Shown: one piece after another, positions 1 to 5,809 of the stretch | How the letters are laid out: each line of letters opens with the position of its first letter | How positions within the stretch are numbered: the first letter of the stretch is position 1 | Source of the DNA: Clostridia bacterium | GTDB lineage: Bacteria; Bacillota; Clostridia; Oscillospirales; CAG-382 | Direction of reading: 5' to 3' | NCBI GenBank assembly: GCA_900754535.1 | Contig: CAAEDF010000289.1 | Span: 1 to 6,423 of the forward strand | Length of the DNA stretch: 6,423 bases | Made by a program: the position numbers and the translations under genes | The notes under the pieces: model-generated | What the model saw: the letters and a program-made list of their open reading frames with translations, nothing else | Databases searched by the model: none | Told to the model about the DNA's origin: nothing

Positions 1-2
1 CA

Positions 3-395
3 CCGGCCGGAAAGAACTGCGTGGTCGTCGGCCGCAGCAATATCGTCGGAAAGCCCATGGCGCTTTTGCTTCTGCGCGCAAACGGTACCGTTGATATCTG
101 CCATTCCCGCACCGCCGATCTGGCTTCCCACACACGCCGCGCAGACATACTTGTGGTCGCCGTCGGAAAGGCAAAATTCATCACCGCCGATATGATAAAG
201 GACGGCGCCGTCGTCGTCGACGTAGGCATGAACCGTGACAACGGCAAGCTGTGCGGCGACGTGGATTTTGAAGGATGCGAGAAAAAAGCTTCCTACATAA
301 CCCCGGTGCCGGGCGGAGTGGGACCGATGACCATCGCAATGCTGATGCAGAACACACTGCGCGCCGGCGAAAGACAGCAGGGCCGGACAAACTGA
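3..395 (+). CDS. folD: Bifunctional methylenetetrahydrofolate dehydrogenase/cyclohydrolase FolD, C-terminal part
   Basis: FolD interconverts 5,10-methylene-, methenyl- and 10-formyl-tetrahydrofolate in the cytoplasm, supplying one-carbon units for purines and formyl-Met. The frame is open at the left edge, so about 130 codons are seen of a protein that is usually about 285 residues. The N-terminal catalytic part with the active-site lysine lies outside the window. What is visible is the NAD(P)-binding Rossmann half: the [13 protein letters not shown] motif near the edge, the CHSRT segment typical after the second strand, the VVDVGMNR segment, and the family signature [14 protein letters not shown] about 30 residues before the end. 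The TGA stop is followed after about 80 bases by an intrinsic terminator, so folD is the last gene of its transcript. The family assignment is secure. The truncation is only due to the window edge. Confidence 0.96.
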   Translation, partial: PAGKNCVVVGRSNIVGKPMALLLLRANGTVDICHSRTADLASHTRRADILVVAVGKAKFITADMIKDGAVVVDVGMNRDNGKLCGDVDFEGCEKKASYITPVPGGVGPMTIAMLMQNTLRAGERQQGRTN

Positions 396-472
396 CACAT
401 ACGATCTCAGAAAAGACGACCAGGCTTATCCTGCCGGAAAAGTCGTCAAAAATCAGCGTTTTCCAATCAAAC

Positions 473-513
473 AGCGCGGAGACACCTTAAAGGCGCTCCG
501 CGCTTATTTTTTT
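473..513 (+). terminator. Intrinsic terminator of folD
   Basis: A 9-bp perfect stem (AGCGCGGAG at 473-481 with CTCCGCGCT at 496-504) encloses a loop in which CCTT and AAGG can also pair. It is followed by a T-rich run (TTATTTTTTT). The run lies on the + side, so it ends folD transcription ahead of the convergent gene whose stop is at 589. Confidence 0.9.
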
Positions 514-588
514 GCTTTGTATATCCGGATTTTTACATATGAAAACCAATTCCGCACATTTTTTGGAAGCGGCTGACCGAAAAACCGA

Positions 589-1548
589 TTAAATCCCCAT
601 GAGTTTTTTGAATGCCCGGTAATACTCGATCGAATCGGGATGCCCGCAATAAGCTATCGTGCCCGGCATATTCATAATCCCCATGTATTGGTAAACAAGC
701 ACCTCATCACAGTAAGGAGATACGGCCTCCAGCTGTTTTTCAAGCCTTTCGATATTGGAGGGGATAAGCGCGCTGCGGTATACATCTCCCTCAAAATCAA
801 AAAGCTCCACATCCGCCCAAAGGGCGCCTCTTCCCGCCTTATCGTGCGCTTTACGAAGTGCCTCATAATATGCTCCTGTACAATCCGGCGTAGATTTACG
901 GACGCCTACCTCGTCCTGATATGCTATATAATCAACGTCAAGAGATTCGAGCTGGGCGACGTATTTGTCGTCCGCCTTTAATATATTTGTACCGTAAGGA
1001 GCTATAAGAATGCGAAGCTTTTTATCGATTGTGCGGCCAAACGCCGAATACCTATTTACATAATCTACAAACTTTTCGTCAAAATAACCGTTGATGCAGG
1101 TCTCGTCCGGGTAATACCAGCCGTAAAAACTGTCGTAATGTCCGTAAGCGGCATAAAGCTGCTCCATTGACTTAAACGCGCGCTTTGTAACCTCAGCCGA
1201 CGTCATATTTTCAACCGTGTGCGTCCATACGCCGTAATATCCGACGGACATAAATACCTTCATGCCGCATTTTGAGGCTTCGTCCATCAGTACGTCTATC
1301 GGATCATCACATGCAAAACCGGCCGCAAACGGATAAATATCTGTTTTGAAATAAGCTTCCGCATACTCCTCATACACCATGCTGGTGCACAGCAGCACTA
1401 TGTATTTCATATCAAGCGATTTCATTTCCCTTATCTTGGCGCGCCACTGGTCGGAAGAAAACGAACGGCATACGGGGTTCCAGTATTTACCTTCGGGAAT
1501 ATTATGGTGCTGGAACTCGAACCAGCTTCCGCTTACTTTTTTGATCAT
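589..1548 (-). CDS. DUF4434-like TIM-barrel protein (putative glycoside hydrolase relative), cytoplasmic
   Basis: A 319-residue protein without signal peptide or membrane segment. The pattern fits the DUF4434 family of presumed glycosidase-like TIM barrels: an N-terminal GSWFEFQ strand, a W-x3-I-x-E-M-K helix (35-42), GMKVFMSVG (95-103), then YGHYDSFYGWYYPDE (135-149), a hallmark of this family. Later strands carry YQDEVG (210-215), ALWADVELF (242-250) and VLVYQYMG (283-290). Glu149, Asp212/Glu213 and Glu248 at strand ends are candidate catalytic acids; this is inference and no substrate can be named. The start at 1548 was chosen because GGAAAGGA lies about 9 bases upstream. An earlier in-frame ATG at 1584 has no ribosome binding site and sits at or before the predicted transcription start. 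The gene diverges from the secreted SGNH hydrolase, which suggests joint control and a role in glycan use. No clear terminator is seen after the stop. Confidence 0.75.
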   Translation of the reverse strand: MIKKVSGSWFEFQHHNIPEGKYWNPVCRSFSSDQWRAKIREMKSLDMKYIVLLCTSMVYEEYAEAYFKTDIYPFAAGFACDDPIDVLMDEASKCGMKVFMSVGYYGVWTHTVENMTSAEVTKRAFKSMEQLYAAYGHYDSFYGWYYPDETCINGYFDEKFVDYVNRYSAFGRTIDKKLRILIAPYGTNILKADDKYVAQLESLDVDYIAYQDEVGVRKSTPDCTGAYYEALRKAHDKAGRGALWADVELFDFEGDVYRSALIPSNIERLEKQLEAVSPYCDEVLVYQYMGIMNMPGTIAYCGHPDSIEYYRAFKKLMGI

Positions 1549-1586
1549 AAATAAAATTCCTTTCCGTTGTTGCTGTTTATGCATTT

Positions 1587-1615
1587 AATATAAAACAAAA
1601 AAAGGAAAAATGCAA
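1587..1615 (-). promoter_or_regulatory. Sigma-70-type promoter of the DUF4434-like gene
   Basis: Read on the minus strand, TTGCAT (1610-1615) and TATATT (1587-1592) are separated by 17 bases. The predicted start near 1580 gives a leader of about 32 nt and makes the ATG at 1584 unusable. The -35 box lies 7 bp from the -35 box of the opposite promoter. Confidence 0.7.
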
Positions 1616-1622
1616 TAGAGAG

Positions 1623-1651
1623 TTGCCAATTTTAAATCGTTCTGCTATAAT
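1623..1651 (+). promoter_or_regulatory. Extended -10 sigma-70-type promoter of the SGNH hydrolase gene
   Basis: TTGCCA (1623-1628), a 17-base spacer and a perfect TATAAT (1646-1651) preceded by TGC, which makes an extended -10. Transcription should begin near 1658, giving a leader of about 57 nt that ends in AAGGAG 8 bases before the ATG at 1715. Confidence 0.82.
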
Positions 1652-1714
1652 TATTTTGAATCGACACAATATGACATACCCTGCAAACGATGCGAATAAT
1701 AAGGAGCGGCAGAA

Positions 1715-3091
1715 ATGAAGTTTTTAAAAACCGTCGCGTGTATCGCCCTTTCCGCGGCGCTGCTTATGTATTTGATCCCGATAAACGCGTTTGCGCTCGG
1801 CAAGCCGGTAATAACCTCACATACAGACGGAATGTCCTTACCCGTTGATGACACGCTGATACGCTGGACCGAAGCCGAAGGAGCGGAAAAACATTATGTA
1901 AACATAAGGTATATCGAGAACGACGGCGACAACGGGCCGTTAGTCGTGGACCTGATTCCGGCAGACGGAGGAACATATACGCTTGAACGTGAGACCTTGG
2001 AAAAATTCGGCACGGGCGCTTACAGGATATGCATTTCGGCCGTGCAGGGGACGGCGACATCCTATTCCGAGACCGTGACGGTTTATTTTTCGGATAACCC
2101 CGGTGCTTTGGCCGGAAAGACGGTTGTATTTTTCGGCGACAGCCTCACCGCCGCCTTTTCATGGTGCAGGCTGCTTTCGGAACGGTTCGGATTCAGCGCC
2201 GTGAACGCAGGTGTGGGCGGCAACACGACGGACGACGCGATGGAGCGTTTTGAAAACGATGTTATAAAAAAAGATCCGGATATCGTTTTCATATGCTTCG
2301 GAATGAACGACCAGGTGCACGAGGATCACGTACAGCCGCGCGTATCGCTTGAAAAATTTGAAAAAAACATGGAGTATTTTGTGACACGGTCGCTTGCCGC
2401 AGGAGCCGAGGTCATACTTCTTACCCCGAACTGCGTGAACGAGGAAGGATATTACGGACATCCCGTGCATCCCGAAAGCGATTATATCCGATACGGCGGA
2501 GCGAACAATTTTCTTAACAGATACTGTGACGTGACGCGCGGACTTGCCTCAAAGTACGGACTGGGGCTTGTGGACCTGTTCGCAGAGTTTTCCGAAAGCG
2601 ACCTTTCGGTTTATATCGAAGCGGCGGGCGTTCATCCGGTCGATGCCGGATACCGTCTGTACGCGCAGTATGCGGGCGAATACCTCGAAAGCGCATACGG
2701 CAGCCAAAGCACGGTGACAACGACGGTGAATTACAAATCGTTTAACGGAAAAAGCTATTCGGGAAAATCGCTTGAAACTGCGCCCGGCGCACGGATATAT
2801 CTGCTTTGCCCGACCGACGAGGCTTTATACCAAAGCGGAATCGGCAGGATATATACGGCCGCTTCCTCCGGAACACTGAACATTTATCTTACCGCCGCAA
2901 GCGGAGACGTCAACTCCGACGGATCGCTCGGCGCCATAGACTGCCTTCTGATAAAACGCAGCGTACTCTCCATGAGTTCCCTTTCCGGCGAATCGGCCGT
3001 GAACGCCGATATGAACGGTGACGGAGAAATATCTGCTGCGGACTGCCTGATTGCGAAGCAAATGCTTCTTTTGGGGTTCAGGATTGACTGA
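1715..3091 (+). CDS. Secreted SGNH/GDSL hydrolase with Fn3-like and type I dockerin domains
   Basis: A 458-residue exported esterase-like protein. Residues 1-27 form a signal peptide (Lys2/Lys5, hydrophobic core, AFA before the likely cleavage). Residues 30-125 look like a fibronectin-III/Ig-like strand domain. The SGNH domain spans about 134-328: block I VVFFGDSLTA with Ser143, block II NAGVGGN (164-170), block III GMND with Asn198, block V His307 in GVHP. The usual Asp three residues before that His is Ala304, so the Ser-His-Asp triad looks incomplete. A strand-rich linker (331-395) leads to a dockerin (397-455) with two calcium-binding repeats, DVNSDGSLGAID (398-409) and DMNGDGEISAAD (432-443). 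A dockerin normally plugs into a cohesin of a cellulosome or cell-surface scaffold. The probable role is deacetylation of a polysaccharide, but peptidoglycan or other esters are possible. ATG 1715 has AAGGAG at a proper distance. Confidence 0.93.
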   Translation: MKFLKTVACIALSAALLMYLIPINAFALGKPVITSHTDGMSLPVDDTLIRWTEAEGAEKHYVNIRYIENDGDNGPLVVDLIPADGGTYTLERETLEKFGTGAYRICISAVQGTATSYSETVTVYFSDNPGALAGKTVVFFGDSLTAAFSWCRLLSERFGFSAVNAGVGGNTTDDAMERFENDVIKKDPDIVFICFGMNDQVHEDHVQPRVSLEKFEKNMEYFVTRSLAAGAEVILLTPNCVNEEGYYGHPVHPESDYIRYGGANNFLNRYCDVTRGLASKYGLGLVDLFAEFSESDLSVYIEAAGVHPVDAGYRLYAQYAGEYLESAYGSQSTVTTTVNYKSFNGKSYSGKSLETAPGARIYLLCPTDEALYQSGIGRIYTAASSGTLNIYLTAASGDVNSDGSLGAIDCLLIKRSVLSMSSLSGESAVNADMNGDGEISAADCLIAKQMLLLGFRID

Positions 3092-3179
3092 TACAATGGA
3101 TTTTTCCTTAAATATACAAAACTTGAAAGCAAGGACGGCCCGAACGGTAACGCCAGATAAGGAAGTATTTATGTAAGGG

Positions 3180-3222
3180 GGTACGGTGTAACTCAGTAAA
3201 ATGGGTTACGCCGTACCTTTTT
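3180..3222 (+). terminator. Intrinsic terminator downstream of the SGNH/dockerin gene
   Basis: A 13-bp stem (GGTACGGTGTAAC at 3180-3192 with GTTACGCCGTACC at 3205-3217, one G-T pair) with a 12-nt loop, followed by TTTTT. The T run is on the + side. It lies directly against the stop of the leftward recombinase remnant (3224), so this inverted repeat may also mark the junction of the mobile DNA. Confidence 0.85.
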
Positions 3223-3223
3223 G

Positions 3224-3445
3224 TTATGCTACAAATCGGAAGTCCTGCGGGTTTTCCCGTATTTCCTTCATCATAGCGAGGATTTCCTGTTCGGTAGGAA
3301 TGTCTATCATCCCCGCCGCCGTAAAATAAATATCCACTTTGACATAACAGTGACCGCCAGACTTATCGTTGTTGTGGACTTCGATACGCTCAATCAATGA
3401 GTTTACAAGCGTTGGAGTAGCCCCTATAGTGAAATCGGCTCTCAA
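3224..3445 (-). pseudogene. C-terminal remnant of a large serine recombinase (DUF4368-type tail)
   Basis: The visible residues include NSLIERIEVHNN, GHCYVKVDIYF and EIRENPQDFRF. This is the pattern of the extreme C-terminus of large serine recombinases of Clostridia conjugative elements and transposons (the DUF4368-like tail). Such enzymes are about 500-600 residues and act in integration and excision. Here only about 70 codons remain. The catalytic resolvase domain, the recombinase domain and the zinc ribbon are absent. The frame runs back only to a TGA near 3470, and a TTG at 3445 is the only start-like codon, without a ribosome binding site. Homology seems to stop around 3420-3430, where a hairpin-rich segment begins, so this is a truncated, presumably inactive fragment. 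Recombinase genes usually lie at the edge of their element, so an element end is expected close to 3224. Confidence 0.8.
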
Positions 3446-3480
3446 AGCCGATTGGGATGGAAACTGTCAATACAGTTTCC
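3433..3480. repeat. Two adjacent inverted repeats at the recombinase breakpoint
   Basis: AATCGGCT (3433-3440) pairs with AGCCGATT (3446-3453) over a 5-nt loop. GGAAACTG (3459-3466) pairs with CAGTTTCC (3473-3480) over a 6-nt loop. Both are perfect 8-bp arms. They lie exactly where the recombinase homology ends, so they may be a recombination junction or structured RNA. Neither is followed by a T run. Confidence 0.6.
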
Positions 3481-3486
3481 CTGCCT

Positions 3487-3522
3487 GTTACAGCATACGA
3501 CATCGTTACAGCATACGACATC
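3487..3522. repeat. 18-bp perfect tandem duplication
   Basis: GTTACAGCATACGACATC occurs twice head to tail (3487-3504, 3505-3522). The unit is a multiple of three, so it keeps the frame of a leftward small ORF, where it appears as MSYAVT-MSYAVT. A recent slippage duplication is the simplest reading. Confidence 0.9.
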
Positions 3523-3767
3523 GTCGTCACAAGCTGCATATTATTCGTTTCCGTGCAAGCACGAAAACTCACTTATTCCGCTGTTCCTCCTCTCCCCAAA
3601 AAGTCTTTCGTCTTTTCGGGGACCCCGAAGATTTGTCTTTTCCGTAGGTGTTTTGCCGGTCTGCGTGAATGTCGTTTTTCTATCCCTGCCCCGGAGTCTC
3701 ACCGCAGCGTTGCTGTGCTCGCTTCTGTCAAAGAAAGGTCATCGCACAGTCATATCCCATCCAGCCG

Positions 3768-3781
3768 GTCATTCAGTTGTA
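3768..3781. repeat. 14-bp direct repeat, left copy (right copy 4033-4046)
   Basis: GTCATTCAGTTGTA here and GTTATTCAGTTGTA at 4033-4046 match at 13 of 14 positions in the same orientation. They bracket the leader and terminator (about 250 bp between them). A related stretch, CATTCATGTAACCGGCTTT, lies near 3874-3891, where TGTAACCGGCTTT also repeats the sequence at 3778-3790. Confidence 0.65.
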
Positions 3782-3798
3782 ACCGGCTTTCGGGCAAC

Positions 3799-3831
3799 AA
3801 AAAAAGCCGGCACACAAATGCGTACCGACTT
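3799..3831 (-). terminator. Intrinsic terminator at the end of the orphan leader
   Basis: On the minus strand AAGTCGGTACGCA (3831-3819) can pair with TGTGTGCCGGCTT (3816-3804) over 13 positions including three G-T pairs, with a very short loop. It is followed by a run of seven T (two of them in the stem). It lies about 230-260 nt downstream of the strong leftward promoter and precedes no intact gene. Confidence 0.8.
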
Positions 3832-4061
3832 CCCGCAAAAGGATAGACCTATCCATTACGGTGGTGGCTTCACATTCATGTAACCGGCTTTGAAATTCAA
3901 AGTCGAAATTGTCCTTTACGCTTATCTGACCGCCGACAGTCCAAAGCAATTCAGAAGCGGCGGTATTTTCTCTTAGCATACCGCTGGCGTTGTCCGGCTT
4001 AATGCCGTCTCTCTCACTCTAATGTGAAGAATGTTATTCAGTTGTAGTCCTTATCAAAGGA
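3799..4061 (-). promoter_or_regulatory. Attenuator-like 5' leader RNA without its downstream gene
   Basis: This is the transcript expected from the promoter at 4068-4097 to the terminator. It starts with a small hairpin (TCCTT/AAGGA, 4048-4061), then carries AAGCCGG at 4000-3994 and AAAGCCGG at 3891-3884. Either copy could pair with CCGGCTTT at 3810-3803, the 3' arm of the terminator, giving an antiterminator alternative. A 14-bp palindrome (GGATAG-AC-CTATCC, 3841-3854) sits between. An open frame from ATG 3979 (MLRENTAASELLW...) spans the leader but has no ribosome binding site. It may be a leader peptide or chance. The layout resembles attenuation leaders of antibiotic-resistance genes on Clostridia elements. 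The identity is inference and no known riboswitch consensus was recognised. Confidence 0.5.
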
Positions 4062-4067
4062 TAATTT

Positions 4068-4097
4068 ATTATACACTATAGAACAAATGTTTGTCAA
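4068..4097 (-). promoter_or_regulatory. Strong sigma-70-type promoter with palindrome over the -35 box
   Basis: Read leftward, TTGACA (4097-4092) and TATAAT (4073-4068), both perfect consensus, are separated by 18 bases. A palindrome ACAAA-TG-TTTGT (4083-4094) overlaps the -35 box and the spacer, so it could be a repressor operator. Transcription should start near 4061, leading into the structured leader and away from the radical SAM operon's 3' end. Confidence 0.8.
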
Positions 4098-4156
4098 TGC
4101 TTTCTGAATAAGTTTTTGAATATTTATCGGAGAATAGGGGATACTAATTTGTTTGC

Positions 4157-4186
4157 AAAAATGAACCGACGATTGAGAGCCAGTTC
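4157..4186 (-). terminator. Possible weak terminator of the radical SAM operon
   Basis: On the minus strand GAACTGGC (4186-4179) can pair with GTCGGTTC (4170-4163), 8 bp with two G-T pairs and an 8-nt loop, followed by ATTTTTG. It lies about 35 bases after the stop at 4221. A short perfect palindrome, ACAATAATTGT (4202-4212), also lies in this gap. The stem is modest, so leakage into the leader region is possible. Confidence 0.4.
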
Positions 4187-4220
4187 ACACACTGCATCGT
4201 CACAATAATTGTAAGTTATA

Positions 4221-5132
4221 TCACTTATTCCTCTTTCCTGTATTCTCTGTCCCCCGGACTTCTGCATGATAAAAGTAATCTACGATGACCGGATGTCCCT
4301 GCGGCACTCTGCCATAAGGCATTTCATTGTCAACAAATAAGCAGTCATAGTTCTTTGCCATTTCTTTGGCTTTTTCTTCCAGAGTTTTGAAATAGCTGCG
4401 GTTATGCTTGTTGTAGATTTCATCATAAAGCGACACAAGGTTAGGATGCTTTTCCGCTATATAATCCATGATTGTTTTCTTGAAACCGCCGCGCAGGTTC
4501 AGGTTTTCCAGCCAGAACAGGTCGCACTGATCCTTTACCCGTTCAAAGATTGCCTCAAAATCCGTAATGCCCGGAAAAACCGGTGCAACAAAACATACGG
4601 TGCGGATACCTGCATCGTAAACCTGCTTCATAGCCTCAAGCCGCCGTTTGATGCTTACAGCGCGGTCCATATCATCTTTGAAATCCTCATCGAGCGTATT
4701 GATCGACCACGACACCGTAACCTGTCCCAGCTCCTTTAGTAAATCAATGTCACGCACCACAAGATCGGATTTGGTGCAGATCAAAATATCTGCGCCGCTG
4801 CCTCGAAGCTGCTCCAGCAGTTTTCTGGTATTGCCGAACTGCTCCTCCTGCGGATTGTAGCCGTCCGTCACGGAACCAATCACGATACGCTGTCCGGCAA
4901 ACTTCTTCGGGTTTTTTATCTCCGGCCAGTGCTTCACATCAAGGAATGTTCCCCACTCCTCCGTGTGCCCGGTAAACCGCTTCATAAAAGACGCATAGCA
5001 GTATTTGCAGGCATGGGTGCAGCCCACATAAGGATTGACCGAATAACCGCCCACCGGCAGGCTGGATTTCGTCATGATATTCTTTGTCTCGACTTCTCCA
5101 ATAAGGATACCGTTCATCTCTACTTTTGCCAT
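4221..5132 (-). CDS. Radical SAM protein, SPL-like (radical SAM mobile pair, probable B component)
   Basis: A 303-residue cytoplasmic radical SAM enzyme. Cys38, Cys42 and Cys45 in VGCTHACKYCYA form the CxxxCxxC site for the 4Fe-4S cluster that cleaves S-adenosylmethionine. It carries the SPL-type motifs: GSVTDGYNPQEEQ (86-98), CTKSDLVVRDIDLL (119-132), SWSINTLDE (141-149) and APVFPGITD (183-191), in line with spore photoproduct lyase relatives. No lyase activity is implied. Third gene of the operon: its ATG at 5132 lies inside the end of the upstream gene (13-nt overlap), with GGAGA at 5143-5147 about 10 bases upstream. A longer frame to 5276 only reads through the upstream gene out of frame, and its extra 48 residues are unlike a protein start. 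The pairing with another radical SAM gene and a MarR gene fits the family named radical SAM mobile pair protein B. The A/B naming is from memory and the substrate is unknown. Confidence 0.88.
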   Translation of the reverse strand: MAKVEMNGILIGEVETKNIMTKSSLPVGGYSVNPYVGCTHACKYCYASFMKRFTGHTEEWGTFLDVKHWPEIKNPKKFAGQRIVIGSVTDGYNPQEEQFGNTRKLLEQLRGSGADILICTKSDLVVRDIDLLKELGQVTVSWSINTLDEDFKDDMDRAVSIKRRLEAMKQVYDAGIRTVCFVAPVFPGITDFEAIFERVKDQCDLFWLENLNLRGGFKKTIMDYIAEKHPNLVSLYDEIYNKHNRSYFKTLEEKAKEMAKNYDCLFVDNEMPYGRVPQGHPVIVDYFYHAEVRGTENTGKRNK

Positions 5133-5809
5133 TTTCTCTGTATCTCCAATACTTGATTGAACGCTTCCGGGAATTCCTGTACCATGTTTGCCTCGCCCAC
5201 GATGGGAACAAGATCTTCTTTCATAAAAGCAGGGATGCCGAGAGCATGGGCCTGATTCACAAGTGAATACGCCCATGCCGGAAGGGTTCGTATTTTTTTG
5301 CTTTGCGCCCCGGTCATCGTTCCCACCACAATCCAGTCGATACTGGTGAGATCTACTTTACCGGGATCGTCAAACAACGGCTCAAAGGTAACATGATAGT
5401 GCTTTGCCCGGATGTTGGCCTTAAGCGTGTCAATGCGCCACAGTTCCGATCTCCTTGTGACAGTAACGCCGAACCATGCGTTTTCCAAATCCGTTTCAAT
5501 TTCCAGCAAATCGGGACGCTTTGACAAAAACAGGAATTGATGCTGCGGGTTTTCCCGAATCTTTGCGAATACCTTATCCCGCCACTCCGGCTGCCATCCC
5601 GCCAAATCGCTCATACCGGTCAGCAGGAAATTCTGCGGGCGCTTCTTGTCCATCAGCCGCAGCTTATTCGGGAAAAATTCCGGCTTGCTGAAGTCATCGA
5701 TCATACGGTAACGCTTTACATTGTTCCGGGCATAGCAGTAGGAACAACCTACAGTACAGCCAATGACCAGATTCATGTTTTGAATATTGTCCTTAATGCA
5801 GACGTTCAT
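5120..5809 (-). CDS. Radical SAM protein, DUF5131/Gp37-Gp68-like (radical SAM mobile pair, probable A component)
   Basis: A 229-residue radical SAM protein. Cys18, Cys22 and Cys25 in IGCTVGCSYCYARN give CxxxCxxC. Further segments are typical of DUF5131 (phage Gp37/Gp68-like) proteins: LLTGMSDLAGWQPEW (62-76), FLFLSKRPDLL (92-102), WFGVTVTRRSELWRID (112-127), HVTFEPLF (139-146) and DWIVVGTMTGA (158-168). It is shorter than a full radical SAM TIM barrel enzyme. It starts with a 1-nt overlap (TGATG) on the MarR stop, with GGAGG at 5820-5824 ten bases upstream, and overlaps the next radical SAM gene by 13 nt. Translational coupling therefore suggests balanced amounts and perhaps a complex. The order and context match the database family radical SAM mobile pair protein A. 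The reaction is not known to me. A role on nucleic acid or on a small molecule such as an antibiotic is speculation. Confidence 0.87.
   Translation of the reverse strand: MNVCIKDNIQNMNLVIGCTVGCSYCYARNNVKRYRMIDDFSKPEFFPNKLRLMDKKRPQNFLLTGMSDLAGWQPEWRDKVFAKIRENPQHQFLFLSKRPDLLEIETDLENAWFGVTVTRRSELWRIDTLKANIRAKHYHVTFEPLFDDPGKVDLTSIDWIVVGTMTGAQSKKIRTLPAWAYSLVNQAHALGIPAFMKEDLVPIVGEANMVQEFPEAFNQVLEIQRKWQK

Larger units (their letters stand above)
3446..3798. other. Gene-poor, structure-rich segment of probable mobile origin
   Basis: No convincing protein gene is seen. Besides the features listed separately, it holds palindromes at 3552-3563 (CGTGC-AA-GCACG), 3615-3629 (TTCGGGG-A-CCCCGAA) and 3763-3788 (AGCCGGT/ACCGGCT). 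A leftward frame starting at GTG 3572, with AGGAGG about 13 bases upstream, encodes about 60 residues. It contains the doubled MSYAVT and the segment GRETVLTVSIPIGFESRF, and then runs out of frame into the recombinase remnant. It could be a small native ORF broken by the junction, but I do not recognise it. Long rightward frames here are rich in Ser, Arg and Cys, lack ribosome binding sites and look like chance. Confidence 0.5.

Noticed and set aside
275..490. Rightward frame overlapping the folD end
   Set aside because: It is a shadow frame of folD that runs into the terminator stem and has no supporting features.
1549..1584. Earlier ATG at 1584 for the DUF4434-like gene
   Set aside because: It has no ribosome binding site, lies at or upstream of the predicted transcription start, and the bases between encode the binding site for ATG 1548.
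3487..3522. CRISPR-like repeat
   Set aside because: There are only two units, directly abutting with no spacer, so this is a simple tandem duplication.
3452..3883. Two overlapping rightward frames (3452-3883 and 3457-3846) as genes
   Set aside because: They overlap each other and the inverted repeats and terminator, have no Shine-Dalgarno sequence, and their composition is low-grade (Ser, Arg and Cys rich, no domain).
3773..3979. Leftward 68-codon frame (ATG 3979) as an ordinary protein gene
   Set aside because: It runs through the terminator hairpin, lacks a ribosome binding site and has no family resemblance I recognise. It is kept only as a possible leader ORF.
3799..4061. T-box or a known riboswitch class
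   Set aside because: No T-box sequence matching the GGGTGG consensus is found on the transcript strand, and no other riboswitch core was recognised.
5133..5276. N-terminal extension of the second radical SAM protein to a start at 5276
   Set aside because: It would overlap the upstream gene by 157 bases in another frame, its residues (Cys/Arg/Ser rich) are unlike this family, and ATG 5132 has a ribosome binding site and precedes the conserved region normally.
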